From assembly GCA_916613615.1 (NCBI GenBank), contig OU744731.1:15258726-15322725 (forward strand): a DNA stretch of 64,000 bases, given 5' to 3'. Source of the stretch: Steromphala cineraria (lineage: Eukaryota; Mollusca; Gastropoda; Trochida; Trochidae). Positions within the stretch are counted from its first letter, which is position 1; the number at the start of each line of letters is the position of its first letter. The position numbers were made by a program, and so were the translations under genes. The notes under the pieces were generated by a model that did no database searches, was not told the origin of the DNA, and saw only the letters and a list, made by a program, of their open reading frames with translations. This document shows positions 20,842 through 31,072 of the stretch, piece after piece.

Positions 20842-22117
20842 CTGTAATAATGAAATTATTACACTATCTTGTATGCATTGATTGTTTGTAATAAACATAT
20901 TGTCTGTATTTCAACTATATAATATTATACTGTTATTGGTATTACGATACATCTATTTGTATTACTTAACCTAAAACCTAACCTAATCTCCCCTGAGGTT
21001 TAATTTCACTGAATAACTCCATTTTCCTCTGGTGACTTATATTATTTCTTTTGAATTCTACTACAGTATGCTTCATAGATTTATTTCATTTTCAAAAAAT
21101 CTAATTTATTTAAATTATTTTGTTCCCCAAAAGAATAGATATGTTCACAAATTGTCCTTTTTTATGAAAGCTAATTTACGTGTGATTCTAGTCTGTCAGC
21201 CAGACCCTAAAATTAAATAAAAGCCTAAGCAAGTCTATAACAAGGCTTGAGAGCTGAAAATGAAGAAATCTCAGTCTCCGTTTCATTATATTTCTTAATT
21301 TTTTTCAAATTTCAGTTTTATTAAAAAAAATCATTTCAGAGTCTAATTGTTGGACTAGTGTGATTCATTTTATTATTCCGTTCTCCATTTATAGATTTTA
21401 ATATCAAAACCATAAACTAATTAATAATACTTAATAGTTAACTTCTAATGTTTTAAATGAGTTTCCTTCATTCTCCTTTGCTGTAGCTGAAGACAAACAT
21501 TCAAACACAAATCAATGATAAGAACGCTTTTCTAATATTTAATCATTGAAACAAGTGAGGGAATTTCAAAGCATAAGTATCATTATACGCTACCATCATT
21601 ACATGTATTTGAGTCCTTAACTTCATGAATAATACACTTTTGTTATGGTCCTTTTACTGTAATCAATATCTGTCTACTCCCTCCTCTTACCAATCGGCGT
21701 CAACTAATAGTTAGCATTGCCAAATCTATGTTCATGCATTATATAGAGGATACTAAACGACCTTCCTTGTAATACTATTTTTATCAAACGAGTTAATTAT
21801 TATTAAATAATTAATGATTGTGACGGCGCGCTGACATTGTGTCGCACAACTAAAGTCCAATTCGATAAAATGAAAACAGTGTTTTTACAGAGACACATTG
21901 ACACTAAATACGTTTCAGTTTGATAACGTATGGATGAACTCGAGTAAACACGTACGAGTAATTATAACGAGGACGAAAAAACAGATGTATGAAACTAGAA
22001 TTAGAATAACTTTACAGAATTATGACCATCGAATCTTACGATCTTATCATTTGAACAATAATATAAATAATTTCTTTCAGCGGCGAATTTTAGAAGTTTT
22101 GATGAAGAAAGAGAAAT
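20842..22117. other. AT-rich non-coding stretch
   Basis: No supported gene. Frames at 21032-21220 and 21898-22272 are open on the plus strand but AT-driven; the second runs straight through the hairpin at 22118-22293, so it is not treated as coding. Confidence 0.4.
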
Positions 22118-22293
22118 ATATGGATTTACATCTTCTTTATTGCAAAGAGATGCGACGTTTCGGTGTAGATACTAACACCGTTTTAAAGCAAAAGCTACTT
22201 GAAGACGGTGTTAGTATCTGCTTGAAAACGGTGTCAGTATCTACACCAAAACGTCGCATCTCTTTGCAATAAAGACGTTGTAAATCCATATAT
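22118..22293. repeat. Long near-perfect hairpin (arms about 65 bp)
   Basis: The left arm from TATATGGATTTACATCTTCT through TTGCAAAGAGATGCGACGTT to AACACCGTTTT is almost the exact reverse complement of the right arm AAAACGGTGTCAGTATCTAC through GTAAATCCATATA. The loop is about 40 bp and contains a further copy of the GACGGTGTTAGTATCTGC block. This is a foldback transposon or a palindrome from inverted duplication. Confidence 0.85.
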
Positions 22294-22591
22294 ATTATAG
22301 TTCTTAATATAAATCATTGCAATATTCCATCGGGCCTCCTAGAAAGCAGATCGAAGAATTGTTTTTGTTGGATTGTTTTTCTTATTGATTTCCACATTCA
22401 ATGAAGACAAATAACACTCCTGCTTATAATTCTAAAGCAGGATCATAAATATTTTGAGAAACGTTATCTTTTGTGAGCGCTTTGATTGATCGTCAATTTG
22501 TAACCACAAGATCTTGAACATACTCAATTACATCAATATTTTGTGAATAGAACCAATGATAATTTAATTAGGGTATATTGATCGATGATAT

Positions 22592-22955
22592 TTAAAAGGA
22601 CAGTAGCACGTTTTTTTATTATTTTATTTTTTCAATTTTTCACTGATAATGGAACGCTAATGCTAAATGAATTATGTTGATATTGTCAACAATCTCATTA
22701 CACAAGCCAATCATCCGTTGTCAGAGGACAAATTATGAAGATTCATCTAAAATCCATTGGCGGCCATTTTGTGTGAACACCTTTTATTCATTTTGTGATG
22801 GGAAAACGAATCGCATGACTTAACATTACATTGTATATTTGAATTACTACTGCTCCATTTAGTTTAAATACATTGTCTTTCAATTGGAGCCATTAATTTT
22901 CATTTTCCTGACATCACCTCAAATTCCCCCCACAAACGTGCTACTGTCCCTTTAA
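22592..22955 (-). repeat. TTAA-flanked MITE, copy D
   Basis: It runs from TTAAAAGGACAGTAGCACGT to ACGTGCTACTGTCCCTTTAA, 364 bp. The internal order CACTGATAAT, AATCTCATTACACAAGCCAATC, CCATTGGCGGCCATTTT, GTGTGAACACCTTT and CATTTTCCTGACATCACC is shared with copies B and C. Confidence 0.94.
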
Positions 22956-23917
22956 GTTAACACTTTGGTAATCAAGTTATATGGAAAATACGTACTAAGT
23001 TATTAAATACTTCAAATAAGTTATAAGAATATATCTTAATTTAAAAACAGAAGATCAGCCGTATTGTTATGTTTTGTTAACAGCAGTGAATTTATTAGAA
23101 ATTGTAGTTATTCCAAAAATGTGTTTTCAATAAAGGGATAGGGGTACATAATAAGAAGCACAAAATCCTAGTTCAGTTGTTTAGTAGAGACTATACATAT
23201 ATTATCTACCAATCCTCTTTTGCCATTGTTGTCAGTTTTAGTGACTCGTACGTTTTCACTTTATCATTGATAAAAATACAATTAAAACTCGTCAAAAGCA
23301 ATATTAAGTGAAATAATTTCAACGTGAAAATGCGTTCTAATTCCATCACTAAACTTTTTCAATTAATGACAAAAATAATGGTTGACATAATCAACTCACT
23401 CAAATGTTTGCATGTACGTAATTAGTTCTGTAGGTAAACAAATATTTACATTTGTGATTATAAAACTGGTACATAAAAAACTTGACTTTTTATATGTAAA
23501 ATATAATATCCTATCACTTCTAAATTTCCTCTCTAATATAACACTCCGAGTTTATAACCTGCTCTTGTAAAAACATAAAGTCGTAGTTTTTATTGATTTT
23601 GTTTAGAATTCTATCTTTGCACAAAGTTTAGCAATATTAATAATGTACTAACAAGATATACATTTATTCCACCATTGCAAAAATCCCAATACATTGGAAT
23701 GTTCGGGGAGACATAAAAGTCATTGTGAATAATAATTAGAGGTTATTTATAATTCTATAAACCGAACTGGATTGACACAATTGGTATGTAACGGTTAGCA
23801 TATCTTGATGTTTAATTGGTGCGTTAAGGTTCAAAGCACTTCATCGGGAATAATAATATTTCGACTTCAGTAAACATCTGTTATATTTTCCTTTCCGACT
23901 TGAACGCCAAGGCGCCT
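22956..23917. other. Upstream region of the lectin-domain gene
   Basis: AT-rich, no exon or repeat recognised. It presumably contains the promoter of the gene starting at 23918 or 24052; no TATA or initiator element can be assigned with confidence. Confidence 0.35.
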
Positions 23918-23938
23918 ATGAAGTGTCTCTGTGTCAAG
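23918..23938 (+). CDS. Possible alternative first coding exon of the lectin-domain gene
   Basis: ATG AAG TGT CTC TGT GTC AAG is followed by a donor GTAACT at 23939, phase 0. The main exon at 24052 is preceded directly by an acceptor (TTTTTTACTGTAG) and begins with ATG in phase 0. Splicing would add seven residues (MKCLCVK) in frame before the main start. It may instead be part of a 5'UTR exon. Confidence 0.3.
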
Positions 23939-24051
23939 GTAACTAAAATGTCTTAATTGGTTCTTCAACACAATGTATTAATTCTTCTTTATCACCGATA
24001 TGCATGTATAGTAACGCTGTTTTGAAATGTATAATATGTTTTTTACTGTAG

Positions 24052-24103
24052 ATGGCTACGACGGAAATACAACTGATCCTTCTGATGCTGCTGCTGTTAT
24101 CAG
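24052..24103 (+). CDS. Exon 1 of the lectin-domain gene: signal peptide
   Basis: It encodes MATTEIQLILLMLLLLS, a classic hydrophobic signal core, and ends at the donor CAG|GTAGTC (24104), phase 1. The split codon with exon 2 gives Val. An acceptor-like TTTTTTACTGTAG stands immediately before the ATG, suggesting an upstream 5' exon. Confidence 0.8.
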
Positions 24104-27100
24104 GTAGTCGTACAATAAACAAATATGAAGACATTTAATATCCTTTTTTTTAAAATGATAATACATAAATACTGAATAATTATAGATTTATAGATTTCTA
24201 GTTAAATAATTAACCTTGTTTACCTTATGTAGATCGTTCATGATCAATGATATGCCATAATTTTTTAATGGCAGGTGACAATAATTGACCCTTTATCAAT
24301 ATTTAATTCTATCTAATCAAATAAATAATAAAATATAGACGTCTTACAAGACATATGTCTCGAATGCATAGATTGCTGTACATAATTGTTCATGACAATT
24401 TAATTCCACAATGTCCATTGCCCCAATACAGTTATGTTACTATTAGAGTTTAAGCTTCAATAGTGTCCCTTAAATTTCAACTCTTATGCATGTTTAAGAT
24501 CATAAAGGGAAATAAGCTCTACATAGGAATATCAATAAATACAAAAATGCAGTTATATTATTCTGAACAGTTGTTTCAAAAGTGAATTTCAGTCACTTTT
24601 ATCAACTTTCTGTTTAGATCAAATGTATCAATTTAAAAAATAGGAAATTTATATTTGAAGTAAAGGTTATCATAGTACACATGGAAATAGATGTAAACAT
24701 GCTTTTAGACGATTAATCTATCCAGAAGCTCATATATTATGTTTCTAAAAAACAATACATATGCACATCGTCATATGTTCTGTTTCAAAAGTCTATTCAG
24801 AAGCTCATATTCTGTTTCCTCAATCTATACAGAAGCTCTTATTTTGTTCCATAGTCTCTACAGAAGCTAATATTCTGTTCCCCAGTCTCTACAGAAGCTA
24901 ATATTCTGTTCCCCAGTCTCTACAGAAGCTAATATTCTGTTCAATAGTCTATTCAGAAGCTCATATTCTGTTTCCTCAATCTATACAGAAGCTCTTATTT
25001 TGTTCCACAGTCTCTACAGAAGCTCATATTCTGTTTCCACAATCTCCACAGAAGCTAATATTCTGTTCAATAGTCTATTCAGAAGCTCATATTCTGTTCC
25101 CCAGTCTATACAGAAGCTCAACTTTTGTTCAACAGTCTACACAGAAGCTCATGATCATATTCTGTTTCCATAATCTCCACAGAAGGTAATATTTTGTTTC
25201 ATAGTCTTCACATAAGATCATAGTTTGTTTCCACAATCTGTACAGAAGCTTGGATTCCTGTCAATATTCTATGCAGAAGCTCATAATCTGTTCCACAGTC
25301 TATAAATAGGCTCATATTCTGTTGAATAGTCTATTCAGAAGATCATATTCTATATTGAGTATCTACACAGAAGCTCATATTCTATATTGAGTATCTACAC
25401 AGAAGCTCATATTCTATATTGAGTATCTACACAGAAGCTCATATTCTATATTGAGTATCTACACAGAAGCTCATATTCTATATTGAGTATCTACACAGAA
25501 GCTCATATTCTATATTGAGTATCTACACAGAAGCTCATATTCTATATTGAGTATCTAAACAGAAGGTCATATTCTATATTGAGTATCTACACAGAAGCTC
25601 ATATTCTATATTGAGTATCTACACAGAAGATCATATTCTATATTGAGTATCTACACAGAAGCTCATATTCTATATTGAGTATCTACACAGAAGCTCATAT
25701 TCTATATTGAGTATCTACACAGAAGCTCATATTCTATATTGAGTATCTACACAGAAGCTCATATTCTATATTGAGTATCTACACAGAAGCTCATATTCTA
25801 TATTGAGTATCTACACAGAAGCTCATATTCTGTTTTCACAGTCTATACAGAAGCACAACACGGCATAGAGTACACGTTCAACGAGAGGAAAGCCACCTGG
25901 AACCAAGCTCACAGATTCTGCAAGGAACGATCCTCAACACTTCTCACACTCAAAACAGAGGAGGAATTCGAGAGTTTCAAACATTTGTATAAGCATTTAA
26001 AAGCTAATGAAACCATGTGAGTATTCCGGAAATTGGAACTTTTCATTTGGATAAACCTCGTTTTTCGCATAAGATATCATGGTCAAGAATAAATTAAGTT
26101 ATCACACCATACTGTAAATTTAAGCATCGCAATAAATTCGTGCCTTCTGTAATGATCAAAATGAGTTCGTTGGTTAGTTTCTCATATTGACCATTAGAAA
26201 TTACAAACGAAAAGAACATAGAGACTTTTTAACAATTAACATTTTAGGCTCATTTCATTGCCATTCCAGCTTATCCACGGTAAAATATTCCGATAGATCT
26301 CTGTTTGTAGCCTGGATCATATAAGGGCCTATTCTATATATCTGGTGTTAAAATTAATTAAATGTCTTCGATTTCGTTTCCAGCGTACCAAAAATAATTG
26401 CTTTGGAAACGTCACTTGTTTGATCATATGTCGGCAATTGCTACTTGAACACATGCGGTTATACTGTTGAAATTTACAGAACTAGCAATGGACAGTGGCT
26501 TGGGCTGTACGATAGTGACCCTCCAAACCAGGAATACAGATGGACAGATTGTTGTCCGTTTTCGTCGTTGTTTTCTTTATGGATCGAGAGCTATGAACCA
26601 GATAATCCTGAAACCCAACAATGTGTCCGAATGAATAGGAACTTTAAGTGGAGAAGTTTTGGGTGTGAAATAACTACTGCGTTTACATGTGAAAGAGAAG
26701 TTGGTAGGTACTTTATAAATTAAAATGAGATATTTGATGTTGTGAAGTTCTAATCATACACTGTCCATAAGGTCTTTCTCTCTCATATGAATCTTTATTC
26801 AAATTTATGTCAGGAAAGAATGGTATTTCGTTGCGAATTTCCTGCTTCATTGTACGAGTTCAAAATATAAACGTTTGAATAGTTTGAGAGCAATAGCACA
26901 TCGCATTATGAAAAAATATCGTCATTGTAATAATGATATCATATTCACAGACGTTTTATGACATCCTTATAGTATATTTATGACATCCTTATAGTATAAT
27001 AGTAAACATCAAATTGCATTACCTATGGATATTTCTTACACTTATGACGTCAACCTTTTGTTCTCTCACTCCATTACATTTCTGCAATGGAGCATTACAT

Positions 27101-29434
27101 TTTACTTCAAGGGTTCATTTGATATATTCATATTCATCAAGTTTCCTAAGTTATGTAGGTTTAAATGAATTTAGTTGAGTGTCAGGTAATATCCATCTAA
27201 CTCCGTGAAAATAATTGGCTCCGGCCCCTGGGGGCCTCAGCGAATGGAGATTTACTTGGACATTACTCCATACATAATACCATCATAATAATCATCAATA
27301 TCAGATTGTATGTTACAAAGAAGAAATATAATTATGTTACCTTATTAGGTACATACATCAATATGTACTTACAAGTCTATAATAAACCGATTCCAGGGAG
27401 CTGTTGGTTCGAGCAAGTTGAGGGAACACTTGATACCTTCGTTGCATACCTTGCTGTCAGTTCCCTTCATGATTGCCAATCCCGATGTTTGAAACGTTCA
27501 ACGTGTATGGCAGTTCAGTTCATTAACAACCAATGTGAAGCTAGTGGAAGTGACGAAATCACTCCAAATACACAAGAGGTTACCTACAGAAAAATATGCT
27601 CCAATTGTAAGTAGACAGGTGTCTTACCTTGCTTTCATTATCCATTTGAATATACATTACTACTCATGTATAGATATTTACAACATTTGCGTAGAAGGTC
27701 GAGGTGACTGGGTGAAACATGTCACTGATATATTAGTTGTATTTATGGACTTTGGTTCTGATATATAAGCATATCCCTTTGTGCACGCAACTAATAGCTG
27801 TAAAATTGCCCAAGCGGTGTAAAACAATAACTCACTCACTTACTCATATCCCTATGAGAGATATTTCAACAAGATACATCAACCATGACAAAAAAGTTTG
27901 TATGTGTACATTCATATATAATGGACAAAACAGATATTTGTTTATTTGAAATGATATATGTATTCATTTACGTAAAGGCTCTCAAAAAAGAAGGTTTATT
28001 CCTAAGGCAGGATAGTTACGATCCCAAAACACACTCGCATGGTAACCTCTATATATCTCTCTCTATAAGTCGTTTTCAATGACATGGTTCTTTCTCCTTC
28101 AAATAATTCTAATATTTTGCATATAAAAGTAAAACTAATTTGAAGTATTCTGGACCGACAGATACCGTAACCTATGCCGAGTTCGATGCTGAGACCCCAC
28201 CTCTCCAAGCGGCGACTGTTGTCTGCAACTCTGTATCTACTTCAATGTGTGACCAACCTTCGACCATAATCACAGACTTACAGTCGACCTTCATTTCAAG
28301 CGCAGAGGATACTGAAGCATCGTCAATGACGTCAACCCTTCAGTCAACATTTACTTCAACCGTTGAGGACATTGAATCATCGCCTCTTACAACGCAACTA
28401 CAGCCATCCACTGATTCAACCGCTGATGACATTGAAGCTTCATCGACTGCCGAACACTTCCCTTCAACATTTAATCCTCTGGTTGATGACATTGAAGTAT
28501 CGCCCATGATGACAACCATTGATGACATTGAAGCGTCATCCACTGCCGAACACTTCCAATCAACATTTAATCCTCTGGTTGATGACATTGAAGCTTCATC
28601 CATGGCAAGCGATTACCATTACGTTTCTTCATCATTCCACCAGACCTTCAGCGAAAGCACTGTATCACCGGTTCAACTGCCTTCTGCATCCTCGCCTGCA
28701 CAGAACACGTCGACCGTATCCACAACAGACGAACTAGGATCAACACCAACTGTAATCATCCAATCAGCATCCACTGAGCCTGATCAACCAACCACTGAGA
28801 GACCAAATGCAACATCATTCCGTTTTGTTACTGGTATGTGAAGATGTATTAACTAAAATATTCCCTCACTGTATAGGAGAATAGGTTGATTTCGTTTTTG
28901 GACTTACACATGATTTACAAGTTTCGATCCAATTTTGAGTAAACAGATGATGCTTATAATGTCTGCAACTAAATGGCAAGATTTCAAGGTGGATCATATC
29001 TGTTCACCTATAAAGCAATTTGCTATTTTCTTACACAGAAATTAAACGGAAGTTAGTCTATATAACCAATGTATCGTTTGATTTAACGATTTTTCTTTTA
29101 TGACGTTATTCAAGAAACCAAGTTTTAGTGTGATTGAATTTTTGAAAACACCATTAACAACTGCTTTCTTCTTCTTTAAGTACAATGTACATGCGTCTGC
29201 AAAGAACCACCAGGGAGGGTGGACGAAAAGGTCTCGAGCATCACAAAGGAACTGACCCTCAACACTACAAGTCTGTCAAGCTCCGTCAGAAGGAAGACCT
29301 CCGCTAAGGATTCCAGGACATCAGCCCAAGCTTCAGGAGCTCTGGGAATAGTAGTGTTTGTCTTGTCAGGACTCGGCCTTGTCTTCATGGATGCCATCAC
29401 ATTGCTTCCTAAAATATGTGGCAAGTTCTCCTGA
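24052..29434 (+). CDS. C-type lectin, PAN/apple, mucin-stalk type I membrane protein
   Basis: Six exons: 24052-24103, 25842-26016, 26480-26703, 27397-27606, 28162-28833, 29181-29434. All phases are compatible and the product is 528 residues. Order: signal peptide (1 to about 23), C-type lectin domain (about 24-150), PAN/apple-like domain (about 152-220), Ser/Thr/Pro-rich stalk (about 225-445), Cys-x-Cys-x-Cys (about 447-451), transmembrane helix (about 497-520) and an 8-residue tail. It is probably a cell-surface recognition or adhesion protein of epithelium or haemocytes, from family knowledge. The lectin domain has EPDN in place of the sugar-specificity EPN and no WND motif, so canonical Ca-dependent sugar binding is doubtful. 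The basic RRKTSAKDSR plus helix plus Asp end matches, as I recall, a recurrent mollusc-specific module. The weakest junction is the 28162 acceptor. AATAAA follows at 29777. Confidence 0.8.
24717..25841 (+). repeat. 31-32 bp minisatellite built from the lectin exon's 3' splice site
   Basis: More than 30 units fill the end of intron 1. Older units vary around TATTCTGTTTCCACAGTCTA then TACAGAAGCTCA. The central block from about 25345 to 25826 has about 15 nearly identical 32-bp units (ATTCTATATTGAGTATCTAC then ACAGAAGCTCAT). The last unit is the real junction TTCTGTTTTCACAG|TCTATACAGAAGCACA, where the bases after the bar are the first codons of exon 2. The array is thus made of duplicated intron-exon borders, many still carrying a pyrimidine tract and CAG. 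Confidence 0.93.
25842..26016 (+). CDS. Exon 2 of the lectin-domain gene: first half of the CTLD
   Basis: It runs from the acceptor TTTTCACAG at 25841 to the strong donor GTGAGT at 26017, phases 1 to 2. It encodes YTEAQHGIEYTFNERKATWN, then QAHRFCKERSSTLLTLKTEE and SFKHLYKHLKANET. The pattern Y-F-x6-TW-x2-A-x3-C-x5-L-x2-L-x3-E is the first beta-strand and two-helix part of a C-type lectin domain. The first codons lie inside the last unit of the minisatellite. Confidence 0.85.
26480..26703 (+). CDS. Exon 3 of the lectin-domain gene: second half of the CTLD
   Basis: It runs from the acceptor AAATTTACAG at 26479 to the donor GTTG|GTAGGT at 26704, phases 2 to 1. It encodes TSNGQWLGLYDSDPPNQEYR, WTDCCPFSSLFSLWIESYEP, DNPETQQCVRM and FGCEITTAFTCER. 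W-x-G-L (WLGL), W-x-D, the EPDN site and three of the conserved cysteines are present. The usual WND calcium motif is replaced by KWRSFGC. An in-frame ATG at 26445 lies upstream in the intron and is not the start. Confidence 0.85.
27397..27606 (+). CDS. Exon 4 of the lectin-domain gene: PAN/apple-like domain
   Basis: It is 210 nt, from the acceptor CCGATTCCAG at 27396 to the donor AATT|GTAAGT at 27607, phase 1 on both sides, so it is a shufflable module. It encodes SCWFEQVEGTLDTF, then SSLHDCQSRCLKRSTCMAVQ, FINNQCEASG and VTYRKICSNC. The C-x3-C-x5-C-x-A-x-x-F/Y, N-x-C pattern is that of PAN/apple domains, which bind proteins or glycans. Confidence 0.8.
27640..27850 (+). repeat. SINE-like repeat ending in ACTCACTCACTTACTC
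   Basis: The tail GCCCAAGCGGTGTAAAACAA followed by TAACTCACTCACTTACTC is a form I recall at the 3' end of mollusc SINEs. The upstream limit is uncertain and no clear box A/B is visible. It lies in the intron between the PAN exon and the mucin exon. Confidence 0.4.
28162..28833 (+). CDS. Exon 5 of the lectin-domain gene: Ser/Thr-rich stalk
   Basis: This is a 672-nt exon. The donor ACTG|GTATGT at 28834 is clear. The acceptor is inferred at GACCGACAG (28161), because it is the only nearby AG that gives phase 1; its pyrimidine tract is poor, so a small exon could be missing. It encodes about 220 residues dominated by Ser, Thr, Pro, Asp and Glu, with repeated DDIEASS and STFNPLV motifs. It is probably a heavily O-glycosylated, acidic spacer that lifts the lectin and PAN domains from the membrane. 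A 96-nt in-frame duplication starts at 28425 and 28521. Confidence 0.78.
28425..28616 (+). repeat. In-frame 96-bp tandem repeat inside the stalk exon
   Basis: GATGACATTGAAGC starts at 28425 and 28521 and is followed in both by TCATC, ACTGCCGAACACTTCC and TCAACATTTAATCCTCTGGT. The 32-codon unit keeps frame. Shorter related units (AGGATACTGAAGCATCGTCA, GAGGACATTGAATCATCG) upstream show older rounds of duplication. Confidence 0.85.
29181..29434 (+). CDS. Exon 6 of the lectin-domain gene: CxCxC and transmembrane module
   Basis: The acceptor is TTCTTCTTCTTTAAG at 29180, with a strong pyrimidine tract, phase 1. It encodes VQCTCVCKEPPGRVDEKVSS, a Thr/Ser segment, RRKTSAKDSRTSAQAS, the helix GALGIVVFVLSGLGLVF, and MDAITLLPKICGKFS before TGA at 29432-29434. 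There is no ATG of its own in the first part. The cytoplasmic tail is very short, so any signalling would need a partner. Confidence 0.82.
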
Positions 29435-29776
29435 AACATTTCCCTGCCGACGGCTTAAGTGATAAAAGGCTGATCTAACGTCTGTTGTAATTTAATCTCT
29501 TATCGGGCTAGAAAGAGAGACGACTGATTGATTGCATTCAAAGTAAGTTGGCAAAGATAAATTAAGTTCTTGCAAAGGCGCGTCAATCTGATTAAGGACC
29601 TAGATTAAAACAGCTTGTCTTGTACCCGAAGAAGTTTAAACGTTCATTGTGTCAGTTTGTCAAAATTTACTATATTAACATTAGGTCCTTAATTAAGACA
29701 AATACGTTTTCTAACACAACCTGTGTGGTTATTGGTTTTCAAAAATTAGTACAGTATCAATAGAACGAAGAAAATT

Positions 29777-29782
29777 AATAAA
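29777..29782 (+). promoter_or_regulatory. Polyadenylation signal of the lectin-domain gene
   Basis: AATAAA, 343 nt after the stop codon and followed by a GTGTTTGTG stretch that suits a downstream GU-rich element. Confidence 0.55.
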
Positions 29783-30491
29783 GTGTTTGTGAAGATGTAC
29801 ATAAAGTAAGCTCCTAGATAATTACCTAGGTAATATACGTAGCTCGAATCTTAATTAGTCTTTATTATTCTAATTGCAGACACTCTATGTTGTACCATAT
29901 TACATTCCATTAATTCGTTAAACTTTTCATATTTCATATTGATTTTACTCTTGATGATTATTTCCTTGGAAACCCAAACTATGTATTTAATGGTGGGTCT
30001 TACGATTTGTGATTTTTTTTTTTACATTTTTTAGAAGCAATAAATATTGAACTGTCTTCGTCTTCTTCTTGTACATCATTTGCGCCTCACAAATGCGTGC
30101 CGAATATTTGGATTATTCATCTATGCCATACGTACATTGTTTAAAAAGACGGAAGACCGATGGATATATGATAAGTTATACAAATTTTTCAGCACTTGGG
30201 ATAATACTAGCTAAGGCCTCGGCATTATCTGACTGATCGGGATATGTTCTACTAATTATAAATTGAATTGTTTATTCTCACCAAAAAGTATAAAGTTGAT
30301 GAGAGAATAGCGTTTTTTGGCGTTCTCCCTAAGGAAATTGCGAACCGGAAGTCGGTTAGAAGAGAATCTTCAATGGAACATCCTTTACTCACTAAGGAAC
30401 ACAAGTATTCAATCATGATGTCCTCAACGTTTACCATCTGTTATTTTATATAATACTATTATATTATATAGTAACTTGATCATATTCTTTA
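29783..30491. other. Intergenic AT-rich stretch
   Basis: No gene supported. Overlapping open frames on both strands near 30252-30453 are short and show no domain. Confidence 0.4.
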
Positions 30492-31072
30492 TAAACTCAT
30501 GTCCAAAAGAAACGATACCAAGTTTTCAAAGTCGTCCGAAACAAAATTCTATAACCTGACAGAGTCGAATTTAAGTATGCCTAACAGGCATATATCTTGT
30601 AAAAAAGTATGCACATTTTCATTCTTCAGGAAAAGATACTTTTGATGTTGTGTCTTTTCAAATGTACATGGAGTGCATAAATCGGAATTTCAAATTGTTT
30701 TATGAACAGAACTTTTGTCATTTCACTTTAAAATTGATAGAGTATTGAATTTATGTCAGAAATTTTGTTTGTTGATTTAATACACTTCATTTGACATAAA
30801 TTCGTTGACGCGTCACTGCACTAGCACGTTTTAAAACAAGCGAAAGTGTCCAATTTCTCTCTGCTATCTCGCCTAGTTAAGGAGATTCCAGATCGATGAT
30901 TTTTTCCAATGCATGTTTCTCGCAAACATGAAATGATAATGTTTCCAAATTTTGCACAGACGTAAGTTGACTACTGAAGAAATGATAATACTATGTTTTA
31001 GTCTTATTAATCTGCAGTGGATAGAGTTATTTTGGGATTTGTATGGTATCGTTTCTTTTCGACATGAGTTTA
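30492..31072. repeat. About 580-bp terminal-inverted-repeat element
   Basis: TAAACTCATGTCCAAAAGAA ACGATACCA at 30492-30520 (shown in two parts) is matched by its reverse complement at 31044-31072 with one mismatch. The interior has no ORF and contains a second, shorter palindrome (TTTATGTCA / TGACATAAA). It is probably a non-autonomous DNA transposon. Confidence 0.8.

Noticed and set aside
21898..22272. 124-codon plus-strand open frame
   Set aside because: Runs through both arms of the hairpin, AT-driven, no domain; not credible as a gene.
25345..25826. CRISPR-like array of 32-bp repeats
   Set aside because: Repeats are directly adjacent without spacers, inside a eukaryotic intron; it is a minisatellite.
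26445..26479. ATG start just upstream of lectin exon 3
   Set aside because: The intron phase and the acceptor at 26479 join exon 2 to exon 3 within one lectin domain; the ATG is intronic.
28340..28603. Antisense open frame in the lectin gene's stalk exon
   Set aside because: Shadow of the repetitive coding strand.
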